64,000 bases of DNA from Basidiobolus meristosporus CBS 931.73 (lineage: Eukaryota > Basidiobolomycota > Basidiobolomycetes > Basidiobolales > Basidiobolaceae). The stretch covers positions 1 through 64,000 of the forward strand of contig MCFE01000382.1 of NCBI GenBank assembly GCA_002104905.1, read 5' to 3'. Shown in pieces: positions 1 to 12,078 of the stretch. A program made the translations under genes and the position numbers. The notes beneath the pieces were generated by a model that was not told the DNA's origin, did no database searches, and was given only the letters and a program-made list of their open reading frames with translations. Position 1 is the stretch's first letter, and each line of letters starts with the position of its first letter.

Positions 1-332
1 GCCGCGCAACTGATGGTACCCAAAGCTTATCAAAATATGGGATTGTGGCCAGATTGGGATGAATCCCATTAATTATTAGATATACATTAAAAGTAACAAT
101 TTATTAATTAAATAGTCATCAAGACTTATACAGAGCATATGGACAGCATAGGGAGCCAAATATTGGCCCAGACATGCCCACTATATCAGCAGACAATGTG
201 CCAATTGTAGGGTAAAAATATTTATGGTTTGGGTGATAAGGGTTAGGAGGAGGAATTCTAACCCTAAGGGACCAGAACCAAGAATGAGAGAAAAGTAATC
301 CAATGGGAATTTAAAGAGTATGGGAGCAGTAT

Positions 333-403
333 GGGGGATTGCATCCCCCAAACCCCCTGCTTTTTTATTCTCTAGGGGACTGCGTCCCCCAGACCCCCTG
401 CTC
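333..403. repeat. Two tandem 28-29-bp GC-rich hairpin-like units
   Basis: Two near-copies (333-361 and about 374-403) share the pattern GGGG-ACTGC-RTCCCCC followed by CCCCCTGCT. Each can fold back through its GGGG/CCCC arms. The first has TGCATCC where the second has TGCGTCC, a CpG-to-CpA type difference. No function is evident; they lie in the decayed leader of element A. Confidence 0.6.
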
Positions 404-420
404 TTCTAACCTTTTCCTAG

Positions 421-1725
421 CCTTACTATAACACCTACACCCTAACCTCAGAAAAGCAGCAAAACACCAAAACTGATAATCCATATGCTGATGACAAGTG
501 CTTTAAATGTGGAAATATGGGACATAGATCACCTGCCTGTCCTGAGAAGAACTCCACACCATCAGCCAAAATTAGCCAGATCCTTGATGATCATTCAGCC
601 AATGATACAATGGGGTATGAAGAAGCATATGAAGAACTTACAGTTCAAGATTATCATGACCTCTTTGAGTTTCCGGCTAAAATTGCAACTGTTCAAAAAA
701 AGAAGCAACCAATCACACAGCTCAAAGCCATAGAGGTGCCACTCACCCTCAATGGCCAATCATACGTAGCACTACTGGATACAGGATCATCCAACTCTAT
801 TGTATCACCCAATGTAGTCAGAGAACTCAATTTGGAGATAGAAAAACGACCAGGAAAAATCATTCTTGCAGCTAAGGATCTCTCAGCCCCAAGAATTGGC
901 ATTACCAACCCAATCAACATACATTGTGGCTCAGTAACCATAATCCATCAGATGGAAGTTATTGACATACCAGATGGACCTCAGGTAGTCATTGGTCTGG
1001 ACACCTTCACCAAACTTGGCTTTCACATAGGTGGACTGCCAGTTTCCTATCCAGGAATCACTAAATCTCAGCCGCTCATAATGGATCAAATCCCAGAGAT
1101 TATCTCATCCCAACTGGAAGAAGAAGAGTTAACCCCAACTTTTCAAGAATATTCTCAATCAGTCAAATTGGATATTCAGCCGGCCATAGAGAGAGATCAG
1201 GCCATTCCAAGGAACAGCTTCTGCACCATCCCAGAATCCATTGTTACACTAGAGACCCCACTTGGTGAGTCAGCATGGAGGAGGCAATACCCAATTCCGC
1301 ATTCATGTCAACACTTAGTTGATGACATAGTCCAAAAATGGGCTGACAATGGAATTATCACTCAAGCCCCTGTCAACACAACATTCAACAGCCCTTTGAC
1401 GCTTGCACCAAAGAAAGATGCTGATGGAAATCTAACCCTGAAGAGACCCTGTTTGGACCCCAGACCTCTGAACAAGCTTTGCCAAGATGACAAGTTTCCA
1501 ATTCCAAGAATCCAAGATATCTTTTCTGCACTATCAGGAGCAAAAGTATTCTCCAAGTTGGACTTGAAGGATGCATATCACTGATTCCAGATCCATCCTG
1601 ATCATCAGCATAAGACTGCCTTTACTTGGAATAATATGCAATGGATGTTTCAGGGAGCTCCCTTTGGCCTAAAGACACTTACCAGCAAGTTTCAGAGAGT
1701 CATGACTATAATACTCAAGAATGCA
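421..1725 (+). pseudogene. Element A gag C-terminus, protease and RT N-terminus
   Basis: The frame is open from just after a TAG at 418-420. It starts with a CCHC zinc knuckle (CFKCGNMGH...C, about 509-550), the nucleic-acid-binding end of Gag. An aspartic protease follows with active site LLDTGSSNS (about 772-795), then the start of reverse transcriptase with fingers/palm residues ending KLDLKDAYH at 1584. A TGA follows at once where the family normally has a basic or glutamine residue, which fits CGA to TGA decay. Translation past the stop continues in RT sequence (WMFQGAPFGL) until the frame is lost near 1725, just before the catalytic motif. Gag and Pol are in one frame. Confidence 0.8.
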
Positions 1726-2969
1726 CCATACGCATTGTATTTGTTGATGATGTCATCTTATTTTCCACTAACTGTGATGATCATGCAACCCATGTCACTG
1801 ATGTAATCAACAGACTGACAACTGCTGGGCTGATTCTCAATGCTGAAAAGTGCAGTTTTGCCCGCCTCAAAATCAATCTACTTGGATTTATAGTCACCCC
1901 AGCTGGCCACCAATTAGATCCTTTCAAACTGGTCAATATCCCAGAATGGCCAAAACCCACTAGCGCCAAGCAACTTCAACATTATCTTGGAGTATTCAAC
2001 TATTTCAGGGAACACATACCACTCATGTCCTCATTGAGTGCCCCTTTAGATGCATTACACCATAGCCCTGATCTCACCTCAGCCTGGAACAAGACTCATG
2101 ACCAAGCCTTTGAGTCACTCTGCCAACTGCTTCAACAAGCACCCGCCTTATCCTACCCAGACTTTAATAAGCCCTTTGTTGTTGCTACGGATGCATCCAA
2201 TGTTGGGTTAGGGGTGGTCCTCTATCAAGATGAAGACCAAAATCCACCTCACTGGATCTCTTTCCAAGCCAGGTCCCTACAACCTGCTGAGAGAAACTAC
2301 TCTGCTACCAAGAAGGAGCTACCTGCCATAGTCTTTGCCTTGAAGAAGTTTCATCAGTATCTATGGGGTAATCCTTTTACCTTGTACACTGACCACCAAG
2401 CCCTTGTCTATATCCACACTCAGAAGACTCTGACTCCAATGCTTACCAACTGGCTTGATACTCTACTTGATTATGAATGTACAGTTACTCATCACCCAGG
2501 AATTTTCAACATCCTTCCTGACCACCTGTCAAGACTTTTTCCAACTTCACCTTGGGAGGGACATGTGATTACTGATGTAATCAGTAAACTCTCTACAACT
2601 TCCAAAATAATTCCTCAACTGGATTCAGCAACTTGGAAAATCCCACCTGAAGAACAAAGGAAAACATTGATATGGAGGAGTCATTTACTTGGCTACTTTG
2701 GAGCTAACACACTTATGGAGAAGCTACACTCTGATGGATATCACTGGCCAAATATCAAAGTTGACTGCTTAGAATTTGTTAAGTCATGCAGAGAATGTCA
2801 ACTTTACAATATCAGCCACCATGGATTTCACCCTTTGAGCCCCATCCATGCAAGCCTTCCTATGGATCATATTGCAATTGATCTAGCTGGACCTTTCACC
2901 ACTAGTGATGATGGTAATCACTACCTCTTTGTAATTGTGCATGTCTGCACATGTTTTGTCTTCCTCTAA
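1641..2969 (+). pseudogene. Element A RT palm, RNase H and integrase core
   Basis: This second frame of the same polyprotein opens usefully from about 1725. It has the RT catalytic motif FVDDVILFS (the F-x-DD box), the RT connection (LLGFIVTPAGH), RNase H (VVATDASNVGLGVVLYQ; TDHQAL), the integrase zinc-binding region (HSDGYHWP...CRECQ) and the first integrase catalytic Asp (DHIAIDLAGP). It stops at TAA 2967-2969, after which integrase sequence continues in frame (AIPDKYAATIAQELF, then PDNGTEF), so the stop is a lesion and not the true end. The methionine at 1641 is not a genuine start. Confidence 0.82.
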
Positions 2970-3898
2970 GCTATCCCAGACAAGTATGCTGCCACTATTG
3001 CACAAGAACTATTCAAGCTCTTCTGCCTTTTTGGATTCCCTAAGGTCATTCAACCAGATAATGGAACAGAATTTGTGAATCACGTGATCAAGCCCTTTGC
3101 CAGAATAGTGCCATTGATCACCATCTGATCACTCCATATCATCCCAAAGCTAATGGACTGGCTGAAAGTCATGTTCAGACCTCAGTGAACATCATCAGGA
3201 AATCTATCAAAGGTATCAAGAAGAATTGGGACAAGTACACTCCAACTGTACAGTATGCTATCAACACCAAAATTGCCACTCTACATGGATCAGCACCATT
3301 TTCCTTGATGTTTGGAAGAGGATACAACCACTTTGGAGACTACCAGAATACAGAGTTAGCAAGTTTGAATACAGATAAGCAAAAGAACCGGCTTGAGTAC
3401 CTTACCAACATTGTCTACCCTGCTATCAGTGCCATAAGTAAGGCCTCTCAGCAAAAGATGACTTCAACGTATGCCTCAAGACACAGGAACAGCAGCTTCC
3501 CAGATGGGTCATATGTCATGACACTAGATCCAATCCGGCAATCTAAGCTTGACCCCTAGTATCAAGGACCATTCAAGGTTGTCAGATGCACCACTGGAGG
3601 ATCTTATGTACTTCAGGATAACACTGGAGCACTGCTACCCAAAAACTTTCCACCTTCTTCACTCAAACTTATTTCTCAAGACCCAGTAACTTTGGAATCC
3701 TATGAAGTTGAAGCTATTGTGGACCATGATGGAGAAGAACCAAATTGCCTTTATTTAGTCAAGTGGAAAGGCTATGATGCCAAACACAACACCTGGGAAC
3801 CTTACACCAACTTTGATGATGTTGCCATTATTGATCAGTATTGGAGCAGCAGAGGAACCCAGAAGGTATCAAAAAACTCCTCTTCCAAAATGAAGTGA
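2970..3898 (+). pseudogene. Element A integrase C-terminus with chromodomain
   Basis: The segment carries the second integrase catalytic motif (QPDNGTEFVN), then HPKANGLAESHVQ with the third acidic residue after a frame disturbance around 3110-3180. Residues resembling a GPY/F module (YQGPFKVV) come after a TAG at 3557-3559. The final 68 codons (3692-3898) are a chromodomain: YEVEAIVDHD, LYLVKWKGY and NTWEP, with the aromatic positions expected for a methyl-lysine cage. The last stop is TGA 3896-3898, directly against the proposed 3' LTR. Confidence 0.82.
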
Positions 3899-4345
3899 TG
3901 TTGTGCATCAACATTAAAAACTTAGCCAATTTTACTCTGTTTGAAAATCTAGTACCCTAACTGATTTTCCCTAACCCAAACATAACAAATCCCAGTTACA
4001 GTTTATTTTATCCCACCTCAGAATCTATTTTTAGCTATCACACCTGATCTATTTTCAAATGGTCATTATGTTACCAACCTATCTGCCAAGCCTTCCCAGG
4101 TGATTAGTCATCTGAGATCTATCCAATGACTGTGCAGTTGCCAAGACATCAGTTGATTGATGATGTAATTTTCATTTATCTTTTCCACCTATGAACACCC
4201 AAATTGATTTCAATCAATCCAGTCCCTTGGCGCTTACTAATTCAACTTGATCAGAAAAGTATAAATAAAGTTTACTGAACCTTTTGGTTTAGTGTGTGTC
4301 TCAACAAAATTAAGATTCTGTCTCAGCAAAAATAAGAATCCAACA
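3899..4345 (+). repeat. Proposed 3' LTR of element A
   Basis: A purine-rich tract (AAAATGAAGTGA) ends at 3898 and is followed by TGTTGTGCATC. The proposed end is AATCCAACA at 4345, giving TGTTG...CAACA termini. A TATAAATAAA stretch at about 4259-4268 could serve as promoter and polyadenylation signal. No second copy is in the window, so the boundaries are a guess from the terminal dinucleotides and the spacing to the pol stop. Confidence 0.4.
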
Positions 4346-5724
4346 ATTCAGTTCTAGTTTCTATCCAAGCCTAGCATATATAGCACTCCAAAGAACACCA
4401 AGCCTAGCCTGCCTAGCAAACAAATATCATTGTCTTTATAGCCAACCCAGCTATATCCAAGACCAATATTAGATCAGAATCTTTCTGCTAATATTTCCGC
4501 CACTCTCTGACAATTCTAAGATTCTGCACTTAATTGTCCCTTTGGTTCAGTTAAACCGGTCAAGAGTTTTATCACACTTTCTGTTGGATACAACAGGCAC
4601 TCCACAAGCTACCGGCTACAACTCCTCCTACAACTTCAGCTCCCAGCTGCCTTCTACTACTCAAGCAGTTTGTCTTCCCTGTCCTGGAATTTGGCTTACT
4701 ACTTCTCTCTCTTACTTCTAGAGACTGCACTAAGCTTGACAAATTTGCAGTCTGGTGCATTACCTTCCTGATGCCTCATCTACCTGAATGCCCCTACAGA
4801 CATGCTATTCTTGGTGCTTTTGGGCTTATGCCCTATAAGATCAGACTTCTCTACCTTAGAGCCAGATTATATCTCAGACTTCACCACTGCAACAACCCAC
4901 TAATCAAGGCCTGGAAGAGAACACACCACACAACACCTGGCTCCTGATGGAGAACTATACTTGTGGATCCTGAAGTCAAGAAGTTTGCTCAATATATTCT
5001 GCAGTCAGAAAAACCCAAGCTGGCCTACCTGAAGTACTTGACAGACCTTTAGCAGCAATATCTGCAACAGCACACTCCCTTCATGATGAATATCAATCCT
5101 TATCATATTCCCCTCATTAATGTTGTTCACAAATCATTCTTACCCCTCTTGTAACCCTCCTTCCCACTGAACAGTGTCTTGAACACTGAAGAACTATCAT
5201 CAATTTTTATTAACTTACCTACAAACTCCCCTCAGCTACACACTGTTGTATCAAAGCTACAACAGTAGCGCTGGCTTCTTTGTTTCAACCAAAATAAAGA
5301 TTTCACCTGATGGTGACTGTCTCCCCCCCCCCTAAGTTCTAATCAGCACTAGATTGTACCCATTCTGCTTCCAACATTAATGATCAGTGCTCATTTCTCA
5401 GAATATCTTGGAGAGCTTGCTTCTGGCTCCATGTTACTAGTAACTCTGAAGCCCCGAATTGCTACCCCCCCCAACGCACCAAGAGTATTGAAACGGTGCA
5501 TTTTGGATAATGTATAGCATATATGTTGCTTAATATTACCGGTTTATTTCTCTACTGAATTAAACGTAGCGCAACTAACGTATAACACATTGTATGAACA
5601 CAAATGGATGCTAGTAATACACATACCCTGCAAAAACGCATCTAATGTTGAGCTTTTAGTTGAACGTTGGAGCCTTCACTTCTATCAACACGTAAAGCAC
5701 AACCGACAATTAAATCCGCATCTC
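4346..5724. other. TE-derived AT/C-rich filler, no gene seen
   Basis: No reading frame here looks like a gene. The stretch is pyrimidine-rich and CpG-poor up to about 5400, like the neighbouring retroelement, and is probably more TE debris. A homopolymer of ten C lies near 5323-5333. From about 5460 the composition changes toward that of the unique NiCoT flank. Confidence 0.5.
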
Positions 5725-5730
5725 AATGAA

Positions 5731-5736
5731 TTTATT
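5731..5736 (-). terminator. Polyadenylation signal of NiCoT copy 1
   Basis: AATAAA on the minus strand lies about 50 bp after the stop of the NiCoT gene. The same hexamer occurs at the equivalent place in copy 2 (13251-13256). Confidence 0.6.
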
Positions 5737-5784
5737 TTCGGTAAACAAACTATACAATTATATACTAAACTAAACTTCATAGAG

Positions 5785-6985
5785 TTAGAATGATTTCACC
5801 TCGGCAATTTCTTCCGCTTTCCCTTCAGCATCCTTCTCAATCACTGCGATATCCTCATCACCGCGGATAATCACGATGTCTTTTTCAAGCTCGACGAACC
5901 CGCTAAACTTGTATACTATCACCGCGACAATCCATGTGACGGCGAAGAGGCCAACAATGCAAGGCCCAATGATGTCAAAGTTGTTGTTGATAGTATCAAA
6001 GAATCGCCAGAACCCTCCTTGTAGGTTCAGTTGATCCCCAACGATACCAAACAGCTCCACCAAGCCAATGAGGAGGGCAATGACCACGGATATCAGGGTG
6101 ATGGTGAAGTTGAAGTAGATCTTTCGGATGGGGGAAATGTAGGCCCAGGTGTATGTGCACAGCATCAATACTCCGTCTATGGTGTCAATCAGGGCCATTC
6201 CCGCGGTGAACAAGAACGGGAAGAAGAGGATGTAGGCCATAGGCAGTCCTTTGTTGGCCTGGGTGGCGGAGAGTGCGAGCAGGGTCACTTCAGTAGCTGT
6301 GTCGAATCCCAGGCCAAAGAGGACTCCCAATGGATACATCTTCCAGCTGGCGTCGATGAAAGCAAACACCCGCTTCAGGAGGCGAGTGAGATAGCCACCG
6401 GAGTTCAGCATCTCCTCGACGTCCACCTCGCGATACACCTTCTTGGTGCGCAGCATCTTCAACTGCTTCCAAACACCGTAGAGCACGACAGCATTCATGA
6501 TCCCGATCAGCACACAGAAGGTTCCCGACACGACTGTCCCAATGATCCCGCCAATGTTCTCGAAAGACGGGAACTTACTGGCAATTGCTGTGGCCGTGGC
6601 GGCAACCGCGATCGAGGCACACACGACAATGGTGGAATGGCCGATCGAGAAGAAGAATCCCACCAAGCATGGTCTCTTTCCGGACTGAATCAGCTTACGG
6701 GTCACATTGTCGATAGCTACAAGAAGGGACTGGGTCAGCAGGACTCTTTCAGTGTGCTGAAGAGGTGCACGGAACATTACCTGTGATGTGATCTGCATCC
6801 AATGCATGACGAAGCCCAAGACTGTAGGCCAGCACGGCCTCACCAACGAGGTTGTATTTGCTCAGTGCAATGCCAGCCCCGACCCAGATACCAATGTTGA
6901 AGGCGGCCAAGAACAAGAAGGTCAGGATAAGCTTCTGCTTGAAAGTACGAGTCTCCTTCAGGTTGAATACTTCTGCTAAGCGCAT
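5785..6985 (-). CDS. NiCoT-family nickel/cobalt transporter, copy 1 (two exons)
   Basis: This is a polytopic membrane permease of the NiCoT family (HoxN/NixA; Nic1 in fission yeast) that imports Ni2+ and/or Co2+; in fungi the nickel mainly serves urease. Exon 1 (6985-6781) encodes 68 residues and ends in RHALDADHIT, the HX4DH metal signature (H60, D65, H66). A 64-nt intron (6780-6717, GTAATG...TTGTAG, CTGAC branch-like site) joins it in phase to exon 2 (6716-5785), which continues AIDNVTRK. The product is 378 aa, with the other signatures FSIGHST, LGFDTATE (about 204-211) and FPFLFTAGMALIDTIDG (about 234-250) and about eight membrane segments. The charged tail ends AEEIAEVKSF, unlike copy 2. 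The start is the first ATG in exon 1 and lies 58 bp after a TATA box. The assignment is firm; the preferred metal is not known. Confidence 0.93.
6717..6780 (-). other. Intron of NiCoT copy 1
   Basis: A GT-AG intron of 64 nt interrupts the codon for the alanine after HX4DH-IT. Splicing restores DHITAIDNVTR, the family consensus. Copy 2 has the same intron (14237-14300) with a few base differences. Confidence 0.9.
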
Positions 6986-7042
6986 GATGAGTGCAGATTG
7001 CGATACTGTATTGGATGAATACGTGAGGCCTCGGCAGACTCT

Positions 7043-7050
7043 CTTTTATA
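7043..7050 (-). promoter_or_regulatory. TATA box of NiCoT copy 1
   Basis: TATAAAAG on the minus strand is 58 bp before the ATG and is preserved at 14563-14570 in copy 2. The conserved block continues about 450 bp further upstream and presumably holds the remaining promoter. Confidence 0.65.
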
Positions 7051-7519
7051 CACCCATGCACCCTTCCAGCTTCCCTTGTCCAGGTGAGAGCAGGTAGGAT
7101 TAGGAAGTGTCTATCCGAAGACACCTCTTCCGATTAGAGCGGTTATTTGGGGAGGTGTTTGCTGGTGTGTATATTCCCGGAAAATTGAAGCCAGATAACG
7201 CCAAATTAGTGGCGATGCATCGAAAGTAGCAAATTAAGCAGATGCGAATCAAATCCAACACTTCCCCCTGTGACTGATAAGGCTAATCAGGACTCACCTA
7301 TCCAAATACCGTGGCCATATCCAACGATGGCATCGTCAAATCCAGGGTGAAATGGTCGACTCTGGGCCAAATATGGAGTGCTCAGTAATACTTCTCTTGA
7401 AGGGAAAGTGGATTACAATAATCAGTGCACTTGTTATTGGTGAATCCAAACAAGGCTAAGCTTGCCCTTCTTAAGAAATGGAATATCAGTACATTTAAAT
7501 CATCCCAAAAAGCCATTTC

Positions 7520-10500
7520 TTCCGCTGGAAGCAATCTAGTACACGTAACGAGAATATCTTATGCGCAATGGACTACCAGATTGATGATTGTTTATTTGTA
7601 TCAGAACTTCCACTGATAAGCAGATTCTGGCTCATACAATCCCTTTGCTATCTATGAATGGGTGCTATTGCCACGAAGCTAATCAGCAATTGAGAAATCA
7701 CCGGAACCTGAGCAGCTTATAATATATTGTAATACTGATATATCTGATTAGCCAGCTAATGAGATTCCAGGAACATATTTAAATCTGTTGAAGTACTGCG
7801 CCTGAATTGATGTGAGATGGCAGCAATTTAGACGACTCTGAATACTTACTTGCTCTATCGTACTGGCTGCCGTAGATCAGAAAGCATGGGCTACTCCTCA
7901 TTCTTCGTGACGTATATGGCTGGCTTGAATTTTTCTAGGGATCATACATAGCATCTGAAACTCGGATAGCGCGCATAGCGAAGAGTCCTAAAACTGAGTA
8001 GAAACGTCATAGTGGTCGGAGTGACCCTAATTGGGAATTTTTATGATGGCTGGCTGTCGTCTTCATAACCCGCCTAGTCGTAAATGTGGTGGCTTGAAGA
8101 TCTGGACGCTTGACAAAATTTCAAAAGATACGGTGATACACTGACGAAATCTCACGCCGAAGGAAGCATACTATATGGGGGATGGTTATTGGTCTACCAG
8201 GGCTCCCTTGAGGCTGTCAAGATATTAGAGCATTGATGGTGGATATATATTTTTGTAATATGCACATAATGTAGCGTTGATTGCTTATTTAATTTAGCAT
8301 CTGGTGTAATCCCTATTAATATGGGAAGAGGGATTTCACATAATTAAAGAGTAATTGATGCTGGTTGAACAGAGTAACGGTATACAAATGGGATCTACAA
8401 TAATTGCTGTCGTAGGGAGACTAGCTTTGGCCATCCCGAACTGCTAGAGGCTACTACAATGTAGTGAACGAGGCATGCTTGCGTGTGTTGACTCAAATTA
8501 CCGAGAGCCAGAGTGGTCTTCGTACTCCATCGTTTTTGCTATTCGTCAAAGAGCGGTTCGATTATGGCAAACTCATGTCACCTCTGACAACTATACAATA
8601 GTTGGCCACTGACGGAGTATCTAGGCTCGCTTTCACAAACTCTGCGAGTCCCTAACACTGGATTATTGAGGGTTGAATATGAAGCGGTGAAAATTCGTTA
8701 ACTGCTTGGCCTGATGAGGCAGAATTGAACAATTTCAGTAATATTAACCACCTGAAAATGAAGGGCTATGCTGGATAAGGAACCTGCCATTGGTACTGTA
8801 GATAAATCCGAAACCTCTGCTCCGAAATTGTCAGGGGGCTGGACTCGCCGCATGCACGCTTAGGTGAAGATCGTCCACAGGAGATATGTTAGTTTCCTTG
8901 TTGGCTTTGAGCGATGCCTAGCAGGATGTAGATTTACGACACAAGACCTCGGGATATAGATAAACCGCACCAACCTTGCATGGATTTAGCCCGAATAGCC
9001 ACATGCTTTCATCAAGATACTTGGGGTTAGCTCATAGCCACGCCACATTGATAACTTTGTAGAAATAGGAATTTTATATAACCGAGGTTTTCCAACCGCC
9101 ATATTGACATTCTCAAAGGAGCGTGTGTAATGCTAATAGTATGTGCCCGTTTCCAGACCTAACGTAATAATGGATCTCGGCTTCAGCGCCATGTTCTACG
9201 CTTAGTATATGTCATGTTTATGAAGAGCAGGAAGATACATTTTGCATACACAAACAAATTATGGCACGTAGGATAATGCTTGATTCATGACTTGAAACAG
9301 ATGAGTATATAATACATAGTATGCGATTGTTTACCTCGGCTGTTCCAACGAGGGGACATTACCTCACCTTGGCACACTTGGTTAGATGCTAACAGGAATA
9401 TTCTCGTAGGACACGGGGAGGTTTCGTTCGAAAAGAACTCCAACTTGGTAAGAGCATTATCCATGCTCGTTGGGAGGAAAAAATGCTATTCGGAGCGCCT
9501 CTTATCCGATATATTTCAACTCCGAAAGGGTTGCATTCGTACGTTCGCAGCAGACAAGCAGCTCTGTATTTGGCCTATCAATACATTACGATTACCCGAG
9601 GCAGGATTAACGTGATTTCCATATTCGCCGGCATATGGGGGAGGCGGTTGAATACAATTTGTTGTCAACATCAGTGACGATTCAAAATCCAGAAGAATGC
9701 TACTTCGGTGAGCTTGATATTATAAACAAGTTTCCTGACGGAATTATGAGAAACACCCATGATATAGGTTGTGTCGGCCACTGTTGTGCGGAAGGATTTC
9801 ACACGACTGTAGAATATGACTCCAGTATTACTTCTATTGATACTTAAAAGAGTACCATGGTATCCCAGATCAAGATAAGCAAACTAGCTTCTAGGTTTTT
9901 CAGAACCGTAGTGTAACTGTGAGACTGTGAGATCCATGACGCAAAACGGTACTCATGATTCTGAGGGTTAATCATCAGCTGAAATACCTCCGTTGAATGA
10001 ATATATCCTACAGGCCAAAGTGACTTTCTACTGTTTGTAAATGGCAAGACCAATAACGACCTAGCACACAACGTAGGTAAGAATACACAGAGGATATTTG
10101 AGTGGTGTATATCTGAGTGGGAATACGATTAACCATTTAAGAGGGAAACGGCTCTAAGCTACAAAACTTTTGAATAAATAATCAGCTTTTATGCCACATA
10201 AGGTTGGTTAAGATTGTGAGTGCATTTCGAGCCCAATGGGGACTTTGAGACTTAAATAAATCCTAGCTGTGGACAAAAAGAGTTTCGTATGGCCCGGGAA
10301 AACCAAGATCCTACTAAGAGACACCGAGATTCCCAACTGAGCAAATTAAGCGCGCTCAAGTGGGTGATGTTTTCGACATTTCTGGAACAGGTAATCAAAC
10401 CAATAAGTGTAATCGCAGTTGCTGAATATGGATGGGTTGAACCCGAAGATCTGGTTTAATCCATGAGGAGAACATATCGAACAAATAGAATCCTGTGCGG

Positions 10501-12000
10501 ATAATGTCGGAGCCTACCACACGGCCCACTCTAAGATTGATGCTCGAGGCTCTTATTCATTAAGGCTTTGTAATTGGTTTCAAGGCCAATCTGGGTTCAA
10601 CCCCTTTAGAAACCGAATATAGTCGTGATACCAGTAGTTGTGAAGTCACCCAAAGACCACTAAACTTTACGCACATCTTTCTGGAACTTCCCACAATTCA
10701 ACCATGTATTCCAAGAATTTACTTCCAAAGATTTCAGGCTCCTAATTCCACTTTTCGAGAAGAAACATGGATTTCATCTATTGCAAGTGGAGCTTGGCTG
10801 CTAATAAGCCGCCATCTCACCGGCTTCAATGACGGAACTAAATGCCTTTAGTTGCAGTATATTATGCGGTTTCGCTACTGGTACTGACTTCTCTGCCGTT
10901 AGTTGGTAGTTAAGAATACATTAACATGGACCCCCTTACAAGTGGTAATGTCTCATGAGCTGCTTATAATTCATAGCGACCGTAGTCATCAATACATCTT
11001 GATTTCCCACTTACGATTTGCTTTAAGCGAGGTTGTTGTTAATGCATTTTTCACAATGGTGGGTATACCGAAGCGATAGAGGCTCTGAAAATCGATGGAA
11101 TATCCCCAAACTTGGCCCTGTTCAAGGTCTTTGAAACACAGTACTACAATCTTTTCACCAAATATACCCAAGGCATATCAGCTGCATTGACGTGTTTGGC
11201 AAGTTTCCAAGTGCTCTGAGCCACCCTCATTCTTTCAGTTATCCTGACTTCAATAGGAATTACCGATAGGTCCAATCAAAGGTGAATGAATGTCTTGGTG
11301 CTCAACGAAGGACCTTTTACTAATATCAGGACTAATATCATACAATGTCGACTTGAATAATTACAGAAATACAACAGCATTAAGAGTATGATTCCTGAGG
11401 TCTTTAGAATATTACTTGGGGCTCAGGGATGACTTGATAATTGTACCACGGATATCTTGTCGCATATAGCAACTATAAGCAATCATATATATTGTAGTAG
11501 TGGATACTACTCCATTTTGGGTGGCTCGCTCAACTGGATACCGTTGTCAGCGGGGGTCACGCATTATTTGATGAGATCATACAAAATGATATGGTAGTTG
11601 TGCCTTGCCCTTATAGACATTGCAGTCTTCAATAAATCTCCTCAGCAATGGGAAACCACAATCAGTCATGCAGAATGACTCCTAGCACCTATCACCCAAG
11701 TGTCATTTTTCGCTGCATGAGTCATATTCCATTTGGAACATCTCCTAGTAGCCATCAATCAAAGCAATCCTTCGCCTTTCTATCCCGAGCCAGCTCCCAC
11801 TGCTGCAGCACCAAGAATCCTCCCGTCTTCCCAACCACACGTTCCAGCCAGAGTATTCTGAAGTACCAACGGTCAGATATGGAAGCGCAGTGCACATCTG
11901 GAGTATTATGGCATCCACACACTTCTTCGTCCGAGGTGTTATCGGCCGAGTAACACGAAATGCTCTCAAACCATAACAATGCTGAAGGGCCGCCAAATCC
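7520..12000. other. Long noncoding flank with decayed duplicate sequence
   Basis: About 4.5 kb without a convincing gene. The short frames (for example at 9483 and 9635 plus, 9844 and 10989 minus) are not preserved in the duplicate. The part up to about 10480 is a diverged copy of 15030-17890. The stretch 8690-8950 is the best preserved noncoding match, with 16060-16320, and may be the relic of a former gene. Nothing is recognised between 10480 and 12000. Confidence 0.6.
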
Positions 12001-12015
12001 TATTCTTCATTCTCC

Positions 12016-12022
12016 TATAAAT
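12016..12022 (+). promoter_or_regulatory. TATA box of the knottin-like gene
   Basis: TATAAAT lies 63 bp before the ATG at 12079, the same spacing as for the NiCoT genes. Confidence 0.65.
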
Positions 12023-12078
12023 GTGGTCTTGGATGCAACCCACCACCACAGACCATTCTACTCTTCAGCATATCTAGC

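Larger units (their letters stand above)
1..4345 (+). mobile_element. Decayed Ty3/gypsy chromovirus (element A)
   Basis: This is a Metaviridae-type LTR retrotransposon in the order gag zinc knuckle, protease, reverse transcriptase, RNase H, integrase, chromodomain. The chromodomain places it among the chromoviruses, which use such domains to target integration to marked chromatin. The reading frame is broken by an in-frame TGA at about 1582, a frame change near 1725 and stops at 2967, 3126 and 3557, so it cannot encode a working polyprotein. Most of gag and the 5' LTR are missing or unrecognisable in bases 1-420, and the element may begin before the window. A 3' LTR is proposed at 3899-4345. 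Confidence 0.85.
5725..10480. repeat. Unit 1 of a tandem segmental duplication
   Basis: The unit aligns collinearly with 13245-17890. From about 5821 to 7505 the offset is constant at 7520 and identity is about 99% by eye, covering NiCoT, its intron and its upstream region. Beyond 7505 similarity is patchy but collinear, for example the shared 20-mer at 7580 and 15088, 8880 against 16297, 10192 against 17471, and 10411 against 17813. No reading frame in 7505-10480 survives in both units. Confidence 0.8.

Noticed and set aside
236-440. Telomere-like GGGTTAGG and CCCTAACC words
   Set aside because: Only single units in unrelated places inside a retroelement; no tandem array.
6031-6786. 251-codon plus-strand frame over NiCoT copy 1 (and its twin at 13551-13982)
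   Set aside because: Antisense shadow of a strongly supported transporter. Its composition is the complement of membrane-helix codons and it has no motif of its own.
5785-6846. Reading the NiCoT gene as a 353-residue intronless protein starting at 6846
   Set aside because: Its first 43 residues come from antiphase exon 1 and the intron, and it lacks the HX4DH motif. Splicing 6781 to 6716 restores the full family consensus.
10560-10640. Possible tRNA because of GGGTTCAACCCC near 10594
   Set aside because: No matching A-box, acceptor stem or anticodon arm could be folded at the right spacing. The duplicate copy does not conserve it.
11648-11996. Overlapping frames of about 75-100 codons on both strands upstream of the knottin-like gene
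   Set aside because: Both strands are open over the same bases with Ser/Pro/Cys-rich composition and no motif. More likely the promoter region of the small gene.
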